Notes under the pieces: model-generated
What the model saw: the letters and a program-made list of their open reading frames with translations, nothing else
The model's database searches: none
Told to the model about the DNA's origin: nothing
Shown: positions 19,215 through 29,626 of the stretch, piece by piece
How the letters are laid out: every line of letters starts with the position of its first letter
How positions within the stretch are numbered: the first letter of the stretch is position 1
Assembly (NCBI GenBank): GCA_029100545.1
Contig: JAQXPH010000025.1
Location: 1 to 33,424, forward strand
Source: a bacterium
GTDB taxonomy: Bacteria > Bacillota_I > Bacilli_A > RF39 > UBA660
Direction: 5' to 3'
Length of the DNA stretch: 33,424 nt
Position numbers and translations under genes: made by a program

Positions 19215-20651
19215 TTAATATGATTTACCCCAAATTACATTATGTTTAGCGTCCTTACCACAGCAAATACATTTTCCAGTAAGAAGTTTATCATCAAAAG
19301 GAATACATCTACTTCCTGCACCACCAGTAATCTCTTTTATTTTATCTTCACATTCTTCACTTCCACACCAATCAGCCTTTATAAAGCCTTCTTTAGTGCT
19401 TGCAAGTTCAATCATTTCATCCTTTGTTTTTGCTTCATAAATATGACTATTTACAAACTCAGTTGCTTTTTCAAGCATTCCCTTTTGAATTACCTCAAGT
19501 TTAGTATTTACTTCCTCACAAATATTTTCAAGTTTTACATTTTCTTTTTCGTGAGTAAATCTAATTGCTAATGTAACTTCTCCATTTTCTAAATCTCTTG
19601 GGCCAACTTCAATACGAAGTGGAATACCTTGAACTTCACTTTCGTTAAATTTAAATCCAGGAGTTTTATCACTATCATCAAGTTTTACTCTAATTCCTTT
19701 TGCTTTTAAATCTTCATAAATCTTTGTAGCATTTTCCATAACACCATCTTTATGAGATGCTATTGGAACTATAACAACCTGTGTAGGAGCAATTTTAGGA
19801 GGAAGTACTAAACCATTATCATCTCCATGAACCATAATTAAAGCCCCTATAAGTCTAGTAGAAGTTCCCCAAGATGTTTCATAAACTGTTTCAAGTTTAT
19901 TTTCTTTATTTAAAAATTTAATATTAAATGCTTGTGCAAATCCTTGACCAAAATAATGTGTTGTTCCAGATTGAAGAGCTTTTCCATCGTGCATCATTGC
20001 TTCCATTGTATAAGTGTTTTCAGCACCTGCAAATTTTTCAGATGGAGTTTTTTGACCTGTAACCATTGGAATTGCTAAGTAATCTTTACAGAAATTTGTA
20101 TAAAGATCAAGCATTTGTAAAGTTCTTTCCATAGCTTCTTTACTAGTTGAGTGAATTGTATGACCTTCTTGCCATAAAAATTCTCGACTACGAAGATATG
20201 GTCTAGTTGTTTTTTCCCATCTAAGTACAGAACACCATTGATTATATATTTTAGGTAAATCTCTATATGATTTAACTTCCTTTTGCCAATAGTTACAGAA
20301 AAGTGTTTCACTTGTAGGTCTTATACACATTCTTTCTTCAAGTTCTTCATTACCACCCATTGTTACCCAAGCAACCTCTGGAGCAAAACCAGCAATATGA
20401 TCCTTTTCTTTCTGAAGTAAACTTTCAGGAATAAGCATAGGAAGATATACATTTTGAACACCTGTTTTCTTAAACATTCTATCCATATTATTTTGAATAT
20501 TTTCCCAAATAGCTTGTCCTAATGGTAAATAAATCATACATCCTTTTACATCCGTATAATCACATAATCTAGCTGCTTTTACAACATCAGTATACCATTG
20601 TGCAAAATCAGTATCTCTTGGAGTAATCTTTTCTGTCATTTTATTATTCAT
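19215..20651 (-). CDS. proS: Prolyl-tRNA synthetase (shorter archaeal/eukaryal-like type)
   Basis: 478 aa; 'DFAQWYTDVVKAARLCDYTDVKGCMIYLPLGQAIWENIQ', 'RPTSETLFCNYW', 'WQEGHTIHST', C-terminal Cys-containing zinc domain. Confidence 0.95.
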   Translation of the reverse strand: MNNKMTEKITPRDTDFAQWYTDVVKAARLCDYTDVKGCMIYLPLGQAIWENIQNNMDRMFKKTGVQNVYLPMLIPESLLQKEKDHIAGFAPEVAWVTMGGNEELEERMCIRPTSETLFCNYWQKEVKSYRDLPKIYNQWCSVLRWEKTTRPYLRSREFLWQEGHTIHSTSKEAMERTLQMLDLYTNFCKDYLAIPMVTGQKTPSEKFAGAENTYTMEAMMHDGKALQSGTTHYFGQGFAQAFNIKFLNKENKLETVYETSWGTSTRLIGALIMVHGDDNGLVLPPKIAPTQVVIVPIASHKDGVMENATKIYEDLKAKGIRVKLDDSDKTPGFKFNESEVQGIPLRIEVGPRDLENGEVTLAIRFTHEKENVKLENICEEVNTKLEVIQKGMLEKATEFVNSHIYEAKTKDEMIELASTKEGFIKADWCGSEECEDKIKEITGGAGSRCIPFDDKLLTGKCICCGKDAKHNVIWGKSY

Positions 20652-20665
20652 AAATATTATCCTTT

Positions 20666-22045
20666 CTAAAATTTGATTTTATCATTAATATATGAAGCAA
20701 CCTCTGAAATATTTAATGTAATTTGCTGCATTGTATCACGATTTCTTAAAGTTACGGTTCCATTATTTATTGTTTCATCATCAATTGTTATTGCAAAAGG
20801 TGTTCCAATAGCATCTGATCTTCTGTAACGCTTTCCAATATTACCAGTTTCATCATAACTACAATTAAATTCTTTAGTTAAATTCCTATAAATTTCTTTA
20901 GCCTTTTCACTATGAAATTTCTTTACAAGAGGAAGCACTGAAACTTTATAAGGTGCTAAGTATGGATGAAGTTTAAGAACTTCACGAATAGAACCATCCT
21001 CTAAAGTTTCTTCATTATAAGCATCACATAATATTGTTAAAAATAATCTTTCAACACCTAGTGATGGCTCTATAACATAAGGAATATATTTTTCATTAGT
21101 TTCTGGGTCTAAATATTTAAGACTTTCGCCAGAAAATTTTTCATGTTGACTTAAATCATAATCAGTTCTTGATGCTATACCCCAAAGTTCACCAAATCCA
21201 AAAGGAAAATTATATTCAATATCAGTAGTTGCATTACTATAAAAGCATAATTCTTCAGGACTATGATCTCTTGTTCTTAAATTTTCGTTTTTAATTCCTA
21301 AGTTTATTAAGAAGTCTATACATTTTTGTTTGTAAAAATTAAACCATTCAAGTTCAGTTCCCGGTTTACAGAAAAACTCTAATTCCATTTGTTCAAATTC
21401 TCTAACTCTAAAAATAAAGTTACCTGGAGTTATTTCATTTCTAAAACTTTTTCCGACTTGACCTATTCCAAATGGTACTTTTAATCTCATACTTCTTTGA
21501 ACATTTAAAAAATTAACAAATATTCCTTGAGCAGTTTCAGGTCTTAAATATATAGTACTTTTTGCTTCTTCAGTAACTCCTTGAAAAGTTTTAAACATTA
21601 AATTGAATTGTCTAATATCAGTAAAATCACTTTTGCCACATTTTGGACATGTAATATTATTTTCTTTAATAAAATCTACTAGTTTTTCATTACTCCAACC
21701 ATCACCAGTTTCACGTCCTTTGGTAAAATCTTCAATTAATTTATCAGCACGATATCTTGATTTACAATGTTTACAATCTACTAAAGGATCTGCAAAAGTT
21801 TTTAAATGACCTGATGCTTCCCATACTTTTGGATTCATTAAAATACCACTATCTAAAGAAACATTATTTTCATCTTCTTGAATAAATTTTTGCATCCAAG
21901 CATTTTTAATATTCTTTTTAAGTTCTGCTCCTAATGGGCCAAAATCCCAACTATTTGCAAGCCCTCCATAAATTTCGCTACCTTGAAATATAAAACCATA
22001 TTGTTTGCAATAATTTGTTAGCTTTTCCATTGTTAATTTTTCCAT
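20666..22045 (-). CDS. glyS: Glycyl-tRNA synthetase (single-chain, alpha2 type)
   Basis: '[35 protein letters not shown]', '[14 protein letters not shown]', '[25 protein letters not shown]'. Confidence 0.96.
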   Translation of the reverse strand: MEKLTMEKLTNYCKQYGFIFQGSEIYGGLANSWDFGPLGAELKKNIKNAWMQKFIQEDENNVSLDSGILMNPKVWEASGHLKTFADPLVDCKHCKSRYRADKLIEDFTKGRETGDGWSNEKLVDFIKENNITCPKCGKSDFTDIRQFNLMFKTFQGVTEEAKSTIYLRPETAQGIFVNFLNVQRSMRLKVPFGIGQVGKSFRNEITPGNFIFRVREFEQMELEFFCKPGTELEWFNFYKQKCIDFLINLGIKNENLRTRDHSPEELCFYSNATTDIEYNFPFGFGELWGIASRTDYDLSQHEKFSGESLKYLDPETNEKYIPYVIEPSLGVERLFLTILCDAYNEETLEDGSIREVLKLHPYLAPYKVSVLPLVKKFHSEKAKEIYRNLTKEFNCSYDETGNIGKRYRRSDAIGTPFAITIDDETINNGTVTLRNRDTMQQITLNISEVASYINDKIKF

Positions 22046-22184
22046 AATTTCCTCCTATAATTAAAAAATTCCTTTAAAAAAATAATATAGGGACGAATTT
22101 TAATCCGCGGTTCCACCCTAATTATTCCTTAAAGGAATCACTTTTATTTAATTATCGCTCTAGGATTCCAACCCCGTCATCGCT
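22046..22184 (-). promoter_or_regulatory. Compact T-box-like leader of glyS
   Basis: Minus strand T-box AGGGTGGAACCGCGG (22105-22119) with partner CGTCCCT, stem-III-like ATTCCTTTAAGGAAT and U7 tract (22076-22082). Only about 70-80 nt lie between predicted +1 and the T-box sequence. Confidence 0.8.
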
Positions 22185-22190
22185 AAAAAT

Positions 22191-22219
22191 ATTATAAACT
22201 AATATTTTATATTTTACAA
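22191..22219 (-). promoter_or_regulatory. Promoter for glyS leader
   Basis: Minus strand TTGTAA (22214-22219), 17 bp, TATAAT (22191-22196). Confidence 0.6.
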
Positions 22220-22236
22220 CAAAAAACACTATTTAT

Positions 22237-22863
22237 TTAGCGTTTTAGTATTCTTTTGTATTCAATTACTTTATCTTTTTCTTCTTTATTTATAACCTCA
22301 TTTAAATAACATGTAGAACAAAGGGGTACATAACTAACATCATTATCACCATCTATTGCTACTATATCACCATCATAAACAAATCTACCATTAACTTTTC
22401 TAGCATTAAATACTGCCGTTTCACCACATTTACAATTTACAGTTAATTCATTTTTACGATCAGAAAAACCTATTAAAGCCTCTGTCCCAGGAAAAAGCCT
22501 TCCTCTAAAATCACTTTTTAAAGCATAACATATTACCGTTATACCTACTTCATGAGCAAGCATCCAAAACTCAATTATTTGTTTTTCTGATAAAAATTGT
22601 GCTTCATCAACTAAAATTACTTCCGTATTTTTTATAAGGGAAATATAATTATCATCAAAAATAGAATCTTCACTACCAAGTAATATATCAACATTTGCAC
22701 TATCATTTGTTCTATTAATTACTGTATTTCCACCTTTTGTATCAATTAAAGGCTTTATAATTAAAACTTTGTGTCCATGTTTACGATAATTAAAGTTATC
22801 TTGTAAAAGTTTTGTTGTTTTACCACATTCCATTGTGCCATAAAATAATGTTAAATCTGTCAT
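22237..22863 (-). CDS. tdk: Thymidine kinase
   Basis: 'LFYGTMECGKTTKLLQ', 'VILVDEAQFLSEKQI', Cys pairs 'CKCG'/'CSTC'. Confidence 0.95.
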   Translation of the reverse strand: MTDLTLFYGTMECGKTTKLLQDNFNYRKHGHKVLIIKPLIDTKGGNTVINRTNDSANVDILLGSEDSIFDDNYISLIKNTEVILVDEAQFLSEKQIIEFWMLAHEVGITVICYALKSDFRGRLFPGTEALIGFSDRKNELTVNCKCGETAVFNARKVNGRFVYDGDIVAIDGDNDVSYVPLCSTCYLNEVINKEEKDKVIEYKRILKR

Positions 22864-23589
22864 TTAATACTCCTTATAATCTAGCATCTTTTTATCTAAG
22901 TATAACCCCGTAAAAGAATCATAATAATCAGTTATAAATTTGTTAATAACTTTTTTATATTTATCTTCAACCTTAATTGAAGTTATTGATCCTATATCTA
23001 TATAATAATACATTCTAATAAGTTTTACTACTTTTAAATCAACAATTAATTCATTTTGATAACAATCTTTACATATTAATCCACCATAAGATGCATCAAT
23101 TGTAACAATATTTGTTTTATTACCACATTTATTACAACTATCTAAGTTTAGTCCTACTCCTAAAAAAGGAAGAAGTTTTAATTCTAAAATATTGCAAAGT
23201 GTTAAAGCATCTAAATTATCATTTATTTTTAAAATAGTACTTATAAATAAATCATATATTTTCTTATTATTATTTTGTTTAACTACTTGAATAATAAGTT
23301 TAGTTAAATAAGAAACAATTACCATTTTATCTAAATCATTATGAATTTCTTTTAAAGGATTAATAATATCAACACTTCTTAAAGTTGATATTTTTCCTTC
23401 TTTATAACTCAAACAAAAAACGCCATAGGATAAAGTCTGTGTTCCCGCTCTAAAAGGAGATTTAAGTGATTTTGCACCTTTACACATTATTCCTATAAGC
23501 CCTTTTTCTTTTGTATAAACATTAATAATTTTGCTTGTTTCACCATAAGGTGTTTCACTTACAATGAAACCTTCTACTTCTATAAGCAT
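22864..23589 (-). CDS. recO: DNA repair protein RecO
   Basis: 'EGFIVSETPYGETSKIINVYTKEKGLIGIMCKGAKSLKSPFRAGTQ'; Zn motif CNKCG…CKDC. Confidence 0.93.
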   Translation of the reverse strand: MLIEVEGFIVSETPYGETSKIINVYTKEKGLIGIMCKGAKSLKSPFRAGTQTLSYGVFCLSYKEGKISTLRSVDIINPLKEIHNDLDKMVIVSYLTKLIIQVVKQNNNKKIYDLFISTILKINDNLDALTLCNILELKLLPFLGVGLNLDSCNKCGNKTNIVTIDASYGGLICKDCYQNELIVDLKVVKLIRMYYYIDIGSITSIKVEDKYKKVINKFITDYYDSFTGLYLDKKMLDYKEY

Positions 23590-23591
23590 AA

Positions 23592-23681
23592 TTATTTTCC
23601 TTCTTTAATTTTTTTATAATTTAAATAATCTTCAACTGAGCCACTTTCTTTAAACTTATCCCAAGCTTCTTTAGTAGTCAA
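23592..23681 (-). CDS. yqzL: YqzL-like small protein (not in the supplied ORF track)
   Basis: TTG-start 29-aa ORF LTTKEAWDKFKESGSVEDYLNYKKIKEGK; pattern W..F..(S/T)G(S)…Y L.(Y/F)K and position between era and recO match Bacillus YqzL. Confidence 0.7.
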   Translation of the reverse strand: MTTKEAWDKFKESGSVEDYLNYKKIKEGK

Positions 23682-23727
23682 CCTTTTCCATCCTTTCTAA
23701 TTATATAATGGAAAAAAAGATTATTTT

Positions 23728-24615
23728 TTATTCATCTTCATTTAAATATCCTAAATCTAATAAATATTTTTCTTTATCTTTCCAATTTTTGATAGTTTTT
23801 ACATAAAGTTCTATATAAACTTTTTTACCAACCATTTTTTCAATTTCTTCACGTGCTTCTATCCCAACTTTTTTTAGTCTACTACCATTTTTTCCAATAA
23901 CAATTTTTTTAATTGAATCACGATCTACAATAATATCTACTAAAATATTTACAATATCTTTTTTTTCATGATATCCAACACAATTACATGCAATACTATG
24001 AGGTACTTCTTCAATTGTATCATTTAAAAGTTTTTCTCTAACTATTTCCGAAACCATAAATCTCATAGAACTTGAAGTAATCATATCATCATCATAATAT
24101 TTTACATCATCAGTTAAATATTTTTTTATAACTGTAATTAATCTATCAACATTATCATTTGTCATCGCTGATACTGGAACTATTTCTGAAAAAGGATATA
24201 AATCTTTATATTCATTTATTGTATAAAGTAATATTTCATCAGTAATTTGATCAATTTTATTAATTACTAATATTACAGGTATTTCAACTTTTTTAAGCAT
24301 ATTTAAAATATATTTATCCCCAGGTCCTATACCTTTTTTACCATCTATAACAAAAAGAATACAATCAACATCATTAGTCATTTCTTTAGCTTTTTTATTA
24401 AGAAGTTTTCCTAATCGATTTATAGGTTTAGATATTCCTGGAGTATCTACAAAAACAATCTGATAATCTTTTTCATTATATATTCCTTGTATAACATTTC
24501 TAGTGGTTCCAGCTTTATCTGAGGTTATTGCAATTTTTTGAGTAATTAATGTATTAAGCAAAGTAGACTTTCCTACATTTGGTCTTCCTATTAAACTTAC
24601 AAATCCACTTTTCAT
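23728..24615 (-). CDS. era: GTPase Era
   Basis: 'GRPNVGKSTLLNTL', 'DTPGISKP', 'NKID', C-terminal KH domain 'IVIGKNGSRLKKVGIEAREEIEKMVGKKVYIELYVK'. Confidence 0.97.
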   Translation of the reverse strand: MKSGFVSLIGRPNVGKSTLLNTLITQKIAITSDKAGTTRNVIQGIYNEKDYQIVFVDTPGISKPINRLGKLLNKKAKEMTNDVDCILFVIDGKKGIGPGDKYILNMLKKVEIPVILVINKIDQITDEILLYTINEYKDLYPFSEIVPVSAMTNDNVDRLITVIKKYLTDDVKYYDDDMITSSSMRFMVSEIVREKLLNDTIEEVPHSIACNCVGYHEKKDIVNILVDIIVDRDSIKKIVIGKNGSRLKKVGIEAREEIEKMVGKKVYIELYVKTIKNWKDKEKYLLDLGYLNEDE

Positions 24616-24622
24616 AAACCAC

Positions 24623-25021
24623 CTATTTAAATAAAGCTAAAAAATATGGAACAAAAATAATTAAATTTACAATTAAGGCCATAAATGTAGCTACACATGT
24701 TGAAGCAGAACCACAATCTTTAGCTATTTTAGCAAGTGGATGATATTCTTTAGTTACTAAATCAACAGTTGCTTCAATTGCAGTATTTAAAAATTCTATT
24801 TCCATTATTAAAAGCATACTTAATAAAGAAAATATCCATTGCATAAAAGTAATTTTAAAAATTATTCCTAATATAATAATACCAATAACTCCAATTGTTT
24901 CAAATATAAAACTTGTTTCATGAGTATAACAATATACAAAACCTTGAAAAGAATATTTAAATTTATGTAATACATCTTTTACAGGTCCTACTTTTTCACC
25001 TTTTTGTTTGATTAAATCCAT
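24623..25021 (-). CDS. dgkA: Diacylglycerol/undecaprenol kinase family
   Basis: 'EIEFLNTAIEATVDLVTKEYHPLAKIAKDCGSAST' signature. Confidence 0.92.
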   Translation of the reverse strand: MDLIKQKGEKVGPVKDVLHKFKYSFQGFVYCYTHETSFIFETIGVIGIIILGIIFKITFMQWIFSLLSMLLIMEIEFLNTAIEATVDLVTKEYHPLAKIAKDCGSASTCVATFMALIVNLIIFVPYFLALFK

Positions 25022-25439
25022 TTAACACCAACTCCTGCTTTCCAAACATTACTTTTTCATCTTCTTTATTCATATGATCATAGCCAAGTAAATGAAGTAA
25101 TCCATGAACCGCTAAAAAAGCAAGTTCTCTAGTTTCACTATGTTCATATAAAATTGCTTGTTCTTTCATTCTAGGAATACATATATAAATTTCTCCTAAA
25201 ACTCTAGTATTATTATACATCTTTTTATCATTATCTTCAAAAGCAAATGATATTACATCAGTTACTTTATCAATTCCTCGATAATTCTTATTTATTTCTT
25301 GTATTTTTTTATCATCAACAAGTACTACACTAAAAAATGCATTCTTTACTTTTTCCATCTTTAATGTTTTCTTTAATACTTTATTAATAATTTTATAATC
25401 TTTATAATTAACTAAATCATTTATTTCAAATTTATTCAT
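24996..25439 (-). CDS. ybeY: rRNA maturation endonuclease YbeY
   Basis: 'NKNYRGIDKVTDVISFAFED', 'LAVHGLLHLLGYDHMNKED' (HxxxHxxxxxH). Confidence 0.96.
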   Translation of the reverse strand: MNKFEINDLVNYKDYKIINKVLKKTLKMEKVKNAFFSVVLVDDKKIQEINKNYRGIDKVTDVISFAFEDNDKKMYNNTRVLGEIYICIPRMKEQAILYEHSETRELAFLAVHGLLHLLGYDHMNKEDEKVMFGKQELVLNGFNQTKR

Positions 25440-25440
25440 T

Positions 25441-26064
25441 CTATGCTCTTACTGCCCCCAAAACAATACATAATACTATTATAACTAAAATACCTATACA
25501 AAGCAAATTATTAAATAATTTTGTTTTAAATATATTAGGTAAATATTTATACAATTTATTAAATATCAAATATAATATATATCCTATAGAACAACCAATT
25601 GTATTTAATAAAATATCATCTATATCAAAACTTCTTCCAATATTAAGTTGAACTATTTCTATAGTTGTACTAACACATATTGCAATTAATAAAATATATA
25701 AAATATTTTTAGGTTTAATATATTTTGAAATAATATAGCCAAATGGAATAAATAATGCAATATTTCCAATTACATTTAATAAAAAATATTCACTTGTTAT
25801 TTTATAACGCATAATTTCTGCAAAAGGAATAATATTAATTCCTCCTCCTAAAGTATTATAATCTACTCTTGTAACAAGTTCATAAAGCAAAAGTAAATAA
25901 AACACGGAAAATAAAGTCCAAAACTCTTTATAAAAATCAAACTTTATTTTATTTATTTTTAAGTAAGCAAATCTAATACTTATAATAGTTACTAAAATTA
26001 TAACAAGCGAAGGCCAAATATTTACAATACTATTTTTTAATATATTAAAAATCAATTTAATCAC
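25441..26064 (-). CDS. VanZ-family membrane protein
   Basis: 'NIIPFAEIMRYK…NVIGNIALFIPFGYIIS…TTIEIVQLNIGRSFDIDDILLNTIGCSIGY'. Confidence 0.9.
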   Translation of the reverse strand: MIKLIFNILKNSIVNIWPSLVIILVTIISIRFAYLKINKIKFDFYKEFWTLFSVFYLLLLYELVTRVDYNTLGGGINIIPFAEIMRYKITSEYFLLNVIGNIALFIPFGYIISKYIKPKNILYILLIAICVSTTIEIVQLNIGRSFDIDDILLNTIGCSIGYILYLIFNKLYKYLPNIFKTKLFNNLLCIGILVIIVLCIVLGAVRA

Positions 26065-27187
26065 CTTCTACTTTTTGATATCCTATTTGCTGATTAGCTA
26101 TAATAAATACATCCATCTCCATTGTACTATTATTTATACTTTTTTGCAAAACTTTTTCATATATTATTTCTTCATTTTCTAAAAGGCGCAAATTTATTTT
26201 CTCTTTGGCAAGTTCTACTGCCCTTTTTAATATTTCTTCTTGTGTATAAGTATGCTTAATTTTTTTTACTTCATAATCTTTTCTTAAAAAAATTTTTATA
26301 CCTAAGCCTTCGAAAATTAACTTTTTTTTGGATTCAAAATTTTCAAGTCTATTAGTAAATATTACATAATCTTTATCATTAATATTAATTACTATATTAT
26401 TTCTTTTTTTATTTGTTTTTTCTTTTTCATAATATGTAAAAGGAATACTTACTTTAACATTATACCAAACCTGAGCATAAACCTCTCCTTCTGCACAAAC
26501 CTGATTTTTTATTTCATCATTTAAAGTAATATCACCAGATATTAATAAATCACCCTCTTTTACATAATTATTAATTTTAACTACATTTTGACCTTTATAA
26601 GTATCAATATTTTGAATAAGTCCAGACTTTTTAGCATAGACATTACAATAATTATTTTTATTTTCTTTTTTATTTATTAAACGTTCTTCAACTTTAATAA
26701 TATATTTCATTCCTTTAACTTCTATTTCAAGCCAATCAATATCTTCTTTATTATTTTCTTTAATTATATCTTTTATTTTATTTAGTTCATTAAAATTTTT
26801 TCTTATAGTAAATTTTTTTATTCCAAAACTTTCAAGTTCTTCATTTAATAATTTAACTATTTTTTCATTTTCATGATCTATTTTAATATCTACTATTACA
26901 AATGATGAAAAATATAAAAAAGAAAAAATTAATATAATACTTAAAAAAATTAAATAATATTTTTTTAAAATTGTAATAAAATACTTTTTTCCATAATATC
27001 TTTCTATTTTAAAATTTAAATATTTATAATATTTTACTACTTTTTTATAATCTAAATAATCTATTTTTAAATATAAATAATTATTATTTATATAAGATAA
27101 ATAAACATTTACATTTATTTGATTTAATTTTAAAACTATTTCATTTATATTTAAGTTTTTTGTTTTAATTAATATATAACTTTTCAT
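26057..27187 (-). CDS. yqfD: Sporulation protein YqfD
   Basis: 376 aa; single TM; 'DIDWLEIEVKGMKYIIKVEER…NVYAKKSGLIQNIDTYKGQNVVKINNYVKEGDLLISG'. Confidence 0.9.
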   Translation of the reverse strand: MKSYILIKTKNLNINEIVLKLNQINVNVYLSYINNNYLYLKIDYLDYKKVVKYYKYLNFKIERYYGKKYFITILKKYYLIFLSIILIFSFLYFSSFVIVDIKIDHENEKIVKLLNEELESFGIKKFTIRKNFNELNKIKDIIKENNKEDIDWLEIEVKGMKYIIKVEERLINKKENKNNYCNVYAKKSGLIQNIDTYKGQNVVKINNYVKEGDLLISGDITLNDEIKNQVCAEGEVYAQVWYNVKVSIPFTYYEKEKTNKKRNNIVININDKDYVIFTNRLENFESKKKLIFEGLGIKIFLRKDYEVKKIKHTYTQEEILKRAVELAKEKINLRLLENEEIIYEKVLQKSINNSTMEMDVFIIANQQIGYQKVEGD

Positions 27188-27435
27188 TTTTTACCTATAT
27201 TTTTTATATTACCTTCTATAAGAAGTTCAATATTATTCATTTGCGTAATTTTTAAGTTATTTCCAATTATATCTATTGTAAAATTTTCTATTTTTAGAGT
27301 AATTTTATTTTCAGAAAGATTTATTATTCTTTCATAGTTATAAATATATATACTATCTTTGAAAAAAGAAATAAAATAATTATTATCATATAAAAAGTTT
27401 ATGATAGCATTCTTTATATTCAAAAATATCACCAA
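27184..27435 (-). CDS. yqfC: YqfC/YabP-family sporulation protein
   Basis: 83 aa upstream of yqfD; 'SENKITLKIENFTIDIIGNNLKITQMNNIELLIEGNI' fits YabP/YqfC. Confidence 0.75.
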   Translation of the reverse strand: MVIFLNIKNAIINFLYDNNYFISFFKDSIYIYNYERIINLSENKITLKIENFTIDIIGNNLKITQMNNIELLIEGNIKNIGKK

Positions 27436-27439
27436 TTAA

Positions 27440-27475
27440 TTATATGAAAAAAGATAGATTTTAATTATCTATCTT
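27440..27475 (-). terminator. Terminator overlapping the tex stop codon
   Basis: AAGATAGAT (27451-27459)/ATCTATCTT (27467-27475) 9-bp stem with T-run on the minus strand. Confidence 0.75.
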
Positions 27476-29626
27476 CTCATCTTCCTTAAGTAAAGAAAGC
27501 GAAACCTTTTCTTTTTCTAAGTCAATACCTACTACATAACAATCTACTATATCACCTACAGATAAAACTTGACTTGGATGAGTAATATAATTTTTACTCA
27601 TTTTTGATATATGAATAAGTCCAGCATTATGAAGTCCAATATCTACAAAAGCACCAAAATCAACAACATTTCTTACTGTTCCTTGTAAATGGTCACCTAT
27701 TTTTAAATCTTTAATATCTAAAATATCACTTTTTAAAATTGGTTTAGGCATATCATCTCTTGGATCACGATGTGGTTTAGCAAAAGATGAAAGTATTGTC
27801 TCAATTGTATACTCATCACTTTTAATTTCGTCTTTTAATGAAATAATATCAACATTATTTATTTTATCTTTTACTTTTTCACTGCCAATTTCTTCGGTAC
27901 AAATATTTAGTTTATTCATAATCTTTTTAGCTATATCATAACTTTCTGGATGAATATCTGTTGTATCTAAAATATTTGTTCCACCTTCAACACGCATAAA
28001 ACCAATTGCTTGTTCATAGGCTTTTGCACTTAATAATTTATTTTTTAATATTTCATCTCTTGATAAAATTTTGCCATTTTTCTCACGATAGTTTATGATT
28101 TTATCAATATATGTTTTTGTCATACCAGAAATATATTTTAAAAGTGATGGACTTGCGGTATTTATATTTACTCCTACATCATTAACTACTTTCATAACTA
28201 CATAATCAAGTGACTCAGACAATTTTTTATCATTAACATCATGCTGATATAAACCTACGCCAATGCTTTCAGGATCAATTTTAACAAGTTCTGATAAAGC
28301 ATCTTGTAATCTTCTTCCAATACTTATTGCACTTCTTTCTTCAACTACTAAATTAGGAAACTCACTTATGGCAAGTTTAGAAGCACTATAAACAGAAGCT
28401 CCTGCTTCACTTACAATAATATAATCAACTTTTCTATTAATATTTTTTAATACATCTACTATAAATTTTTCACTTTCTCTTGAAGCAGTTCCATTACCAA
28501 TTGCTACAATATCAACATTATATTTATTAATTAAATCAATTGTTTTTTTCTTTGCTTCTTCATATTTATTAATTGGTTCATGAGGATAAATTTTTTCTAT
28601 AGTTAAAACTTTTCCTTGAGGATTTAATACTGCAAGTTTACAACCAGTTCTAAATGCAGGATCTAAACCTAGGACAATTTTATCCTTAATTGGTTGAGTC
28701 AATAGTAAATTATTTAAATTATCACAAAAGTTTTTTATTGCTACTTCTTCTCCTTTTTCAGAAAGCTGTGCTCTAATTTCTCTTTCTACACTAGGAAATA
28801 TTAATCTTTTATAACTATCTTTAATGGAATCCTTTACTATATCTACTACAAAACTATCTTTATTTTTAATAATTTTTTCTTCAAGAAATGAAATAATTTT
28901 ATCATTATCTATTTCTATTGAAACACTTAATACTTTTTCTTTTTCAGCTCTATTTATTGCTAGAATACGATATGGTTTTATTTCACATACCTTTTCTTTA
29001 AAATCATAATATATTTCATAAACTTTTTTTTCATCAACTGCATCTTTTTTTATTTTAGATACCAAAAGACCATTTTTATAAATATAGCTTCTTATCCATT
29101 TACGATAATATGCATTATCAGAAATATATTCTGCAATTATGTATCCTGCGCCAGTAATAGCCTCATTTACATCTTTAACTTTATCATTAATAAATTTACT
29201 TGTAAGTGCATTTATATCTCCTTTAGTAGGAAATGACATAATCATTTTAGCAAGTGGTTCAAGTCCATTATTAATTGCATCTGTAGCTTTAGTTTTTTTC
29301 TTTTCTTTATAAGGTCTATATAAATCCTCAACTTCGACTAATTTTTCAGCGCTCATTATTTTTTCTTTTAATTCATCAGTTAATAAACCTTTTTCATTTA
29401 TTAAATTTATAACTGCTTCTTTTCTAGAAAGTAAATTTTGTTCATATGCATATATTTCATTAATCTGTCTAATTTGATTTTCATCAAGACCACCAGTTAC
29501 TTCTTTTCTATATCTAGCTATAAATGGTATAGTATTACCATTTTCAAGTAATTCTAAAGTTTTTTGAACTTGATTTTCTTTAATATTTAAATCATTTGCA
29601 ATATTTTTAATTATTTTATCATTCAT
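27461..29626 (-). CDS. tex: Tex family S1 RNA-binding protein
   Basis: 721 aa; 'NTIPFIARYRKEVTGGLDENQIRQI', 'LGLDPAFRTGCKLAVL', 'SIGVGLYQHDVN', C-terminal S1 domain. Confidence 0.97.
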   Translation of the reverse strand: MNDKIIKNIANDLNIKENQVQKTLELLENGNTIPFIARYRKEVTGGLDENQIRQINEIYAYEQNLLSRKEAVINLINEKGLLTDELKEKIMSAEKLVEVEDLYRPYKEKKKTKATDAINNGLEPLAKMIMSFPTKGDINALTSKFINDKVKDVNEAITGAGYIIAEYISDNAYYRKWIRSYIYKNGLLVSKIKKDAVDEKKVYEIYYDFKEKVCEIKPYRILAINRAEKEKVLSVSIEIDNDKIISFLEEKIIKNKDSFVVDIVKDSIKDSYKRLIFPSVEREIRAQLSEKGEEVAIKNFCDNLNNLLLTQPIKDKIVLGLDPAFRTGCKLAVLNPQGKVLTIEKIYPHEPINKYEEAKKKTIDLINKYNVDIVAIGNGTASRESEKFIVDVLKNINRKVDYIIVSEAGASVYSASKLAISEFPNLVVEERSAISIGRRLQDALSELVKIDPESIGVGLYQHDVNDKKLSESLDYVVMKVVNDVGVNINTASPSLLKYISGMTKTYIDKIINYREKNGKILSRDEILKNKLLSAKAYEQAIGFMRVEGGTNILDTTDIHPESYDIAKKIMNKLNICTEEIGSEKVKDKINNVDIISLKDEIKSDEYTIETILSSFAKPHRDPRDDMPKPILKSDILDIKDLKIGDHLQGTVRNVVDFGAFVDIGLHNAGLIHISKMSKNYITHPSQVLSVGDIVDCYVVGIDLEKEKVSLSLLKEDEKIDN

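Noticed and set aside
19242-19571. Plus-strand ORF antisense to proS (and the similar ones at 21603-21809 and 28824-29009)
   Set aside because: Shadow ORFs of conserved genes.
20075-20311. Minus-strand 78-aa ORF inside proS
   Set aside because: Alternative frame of proS.
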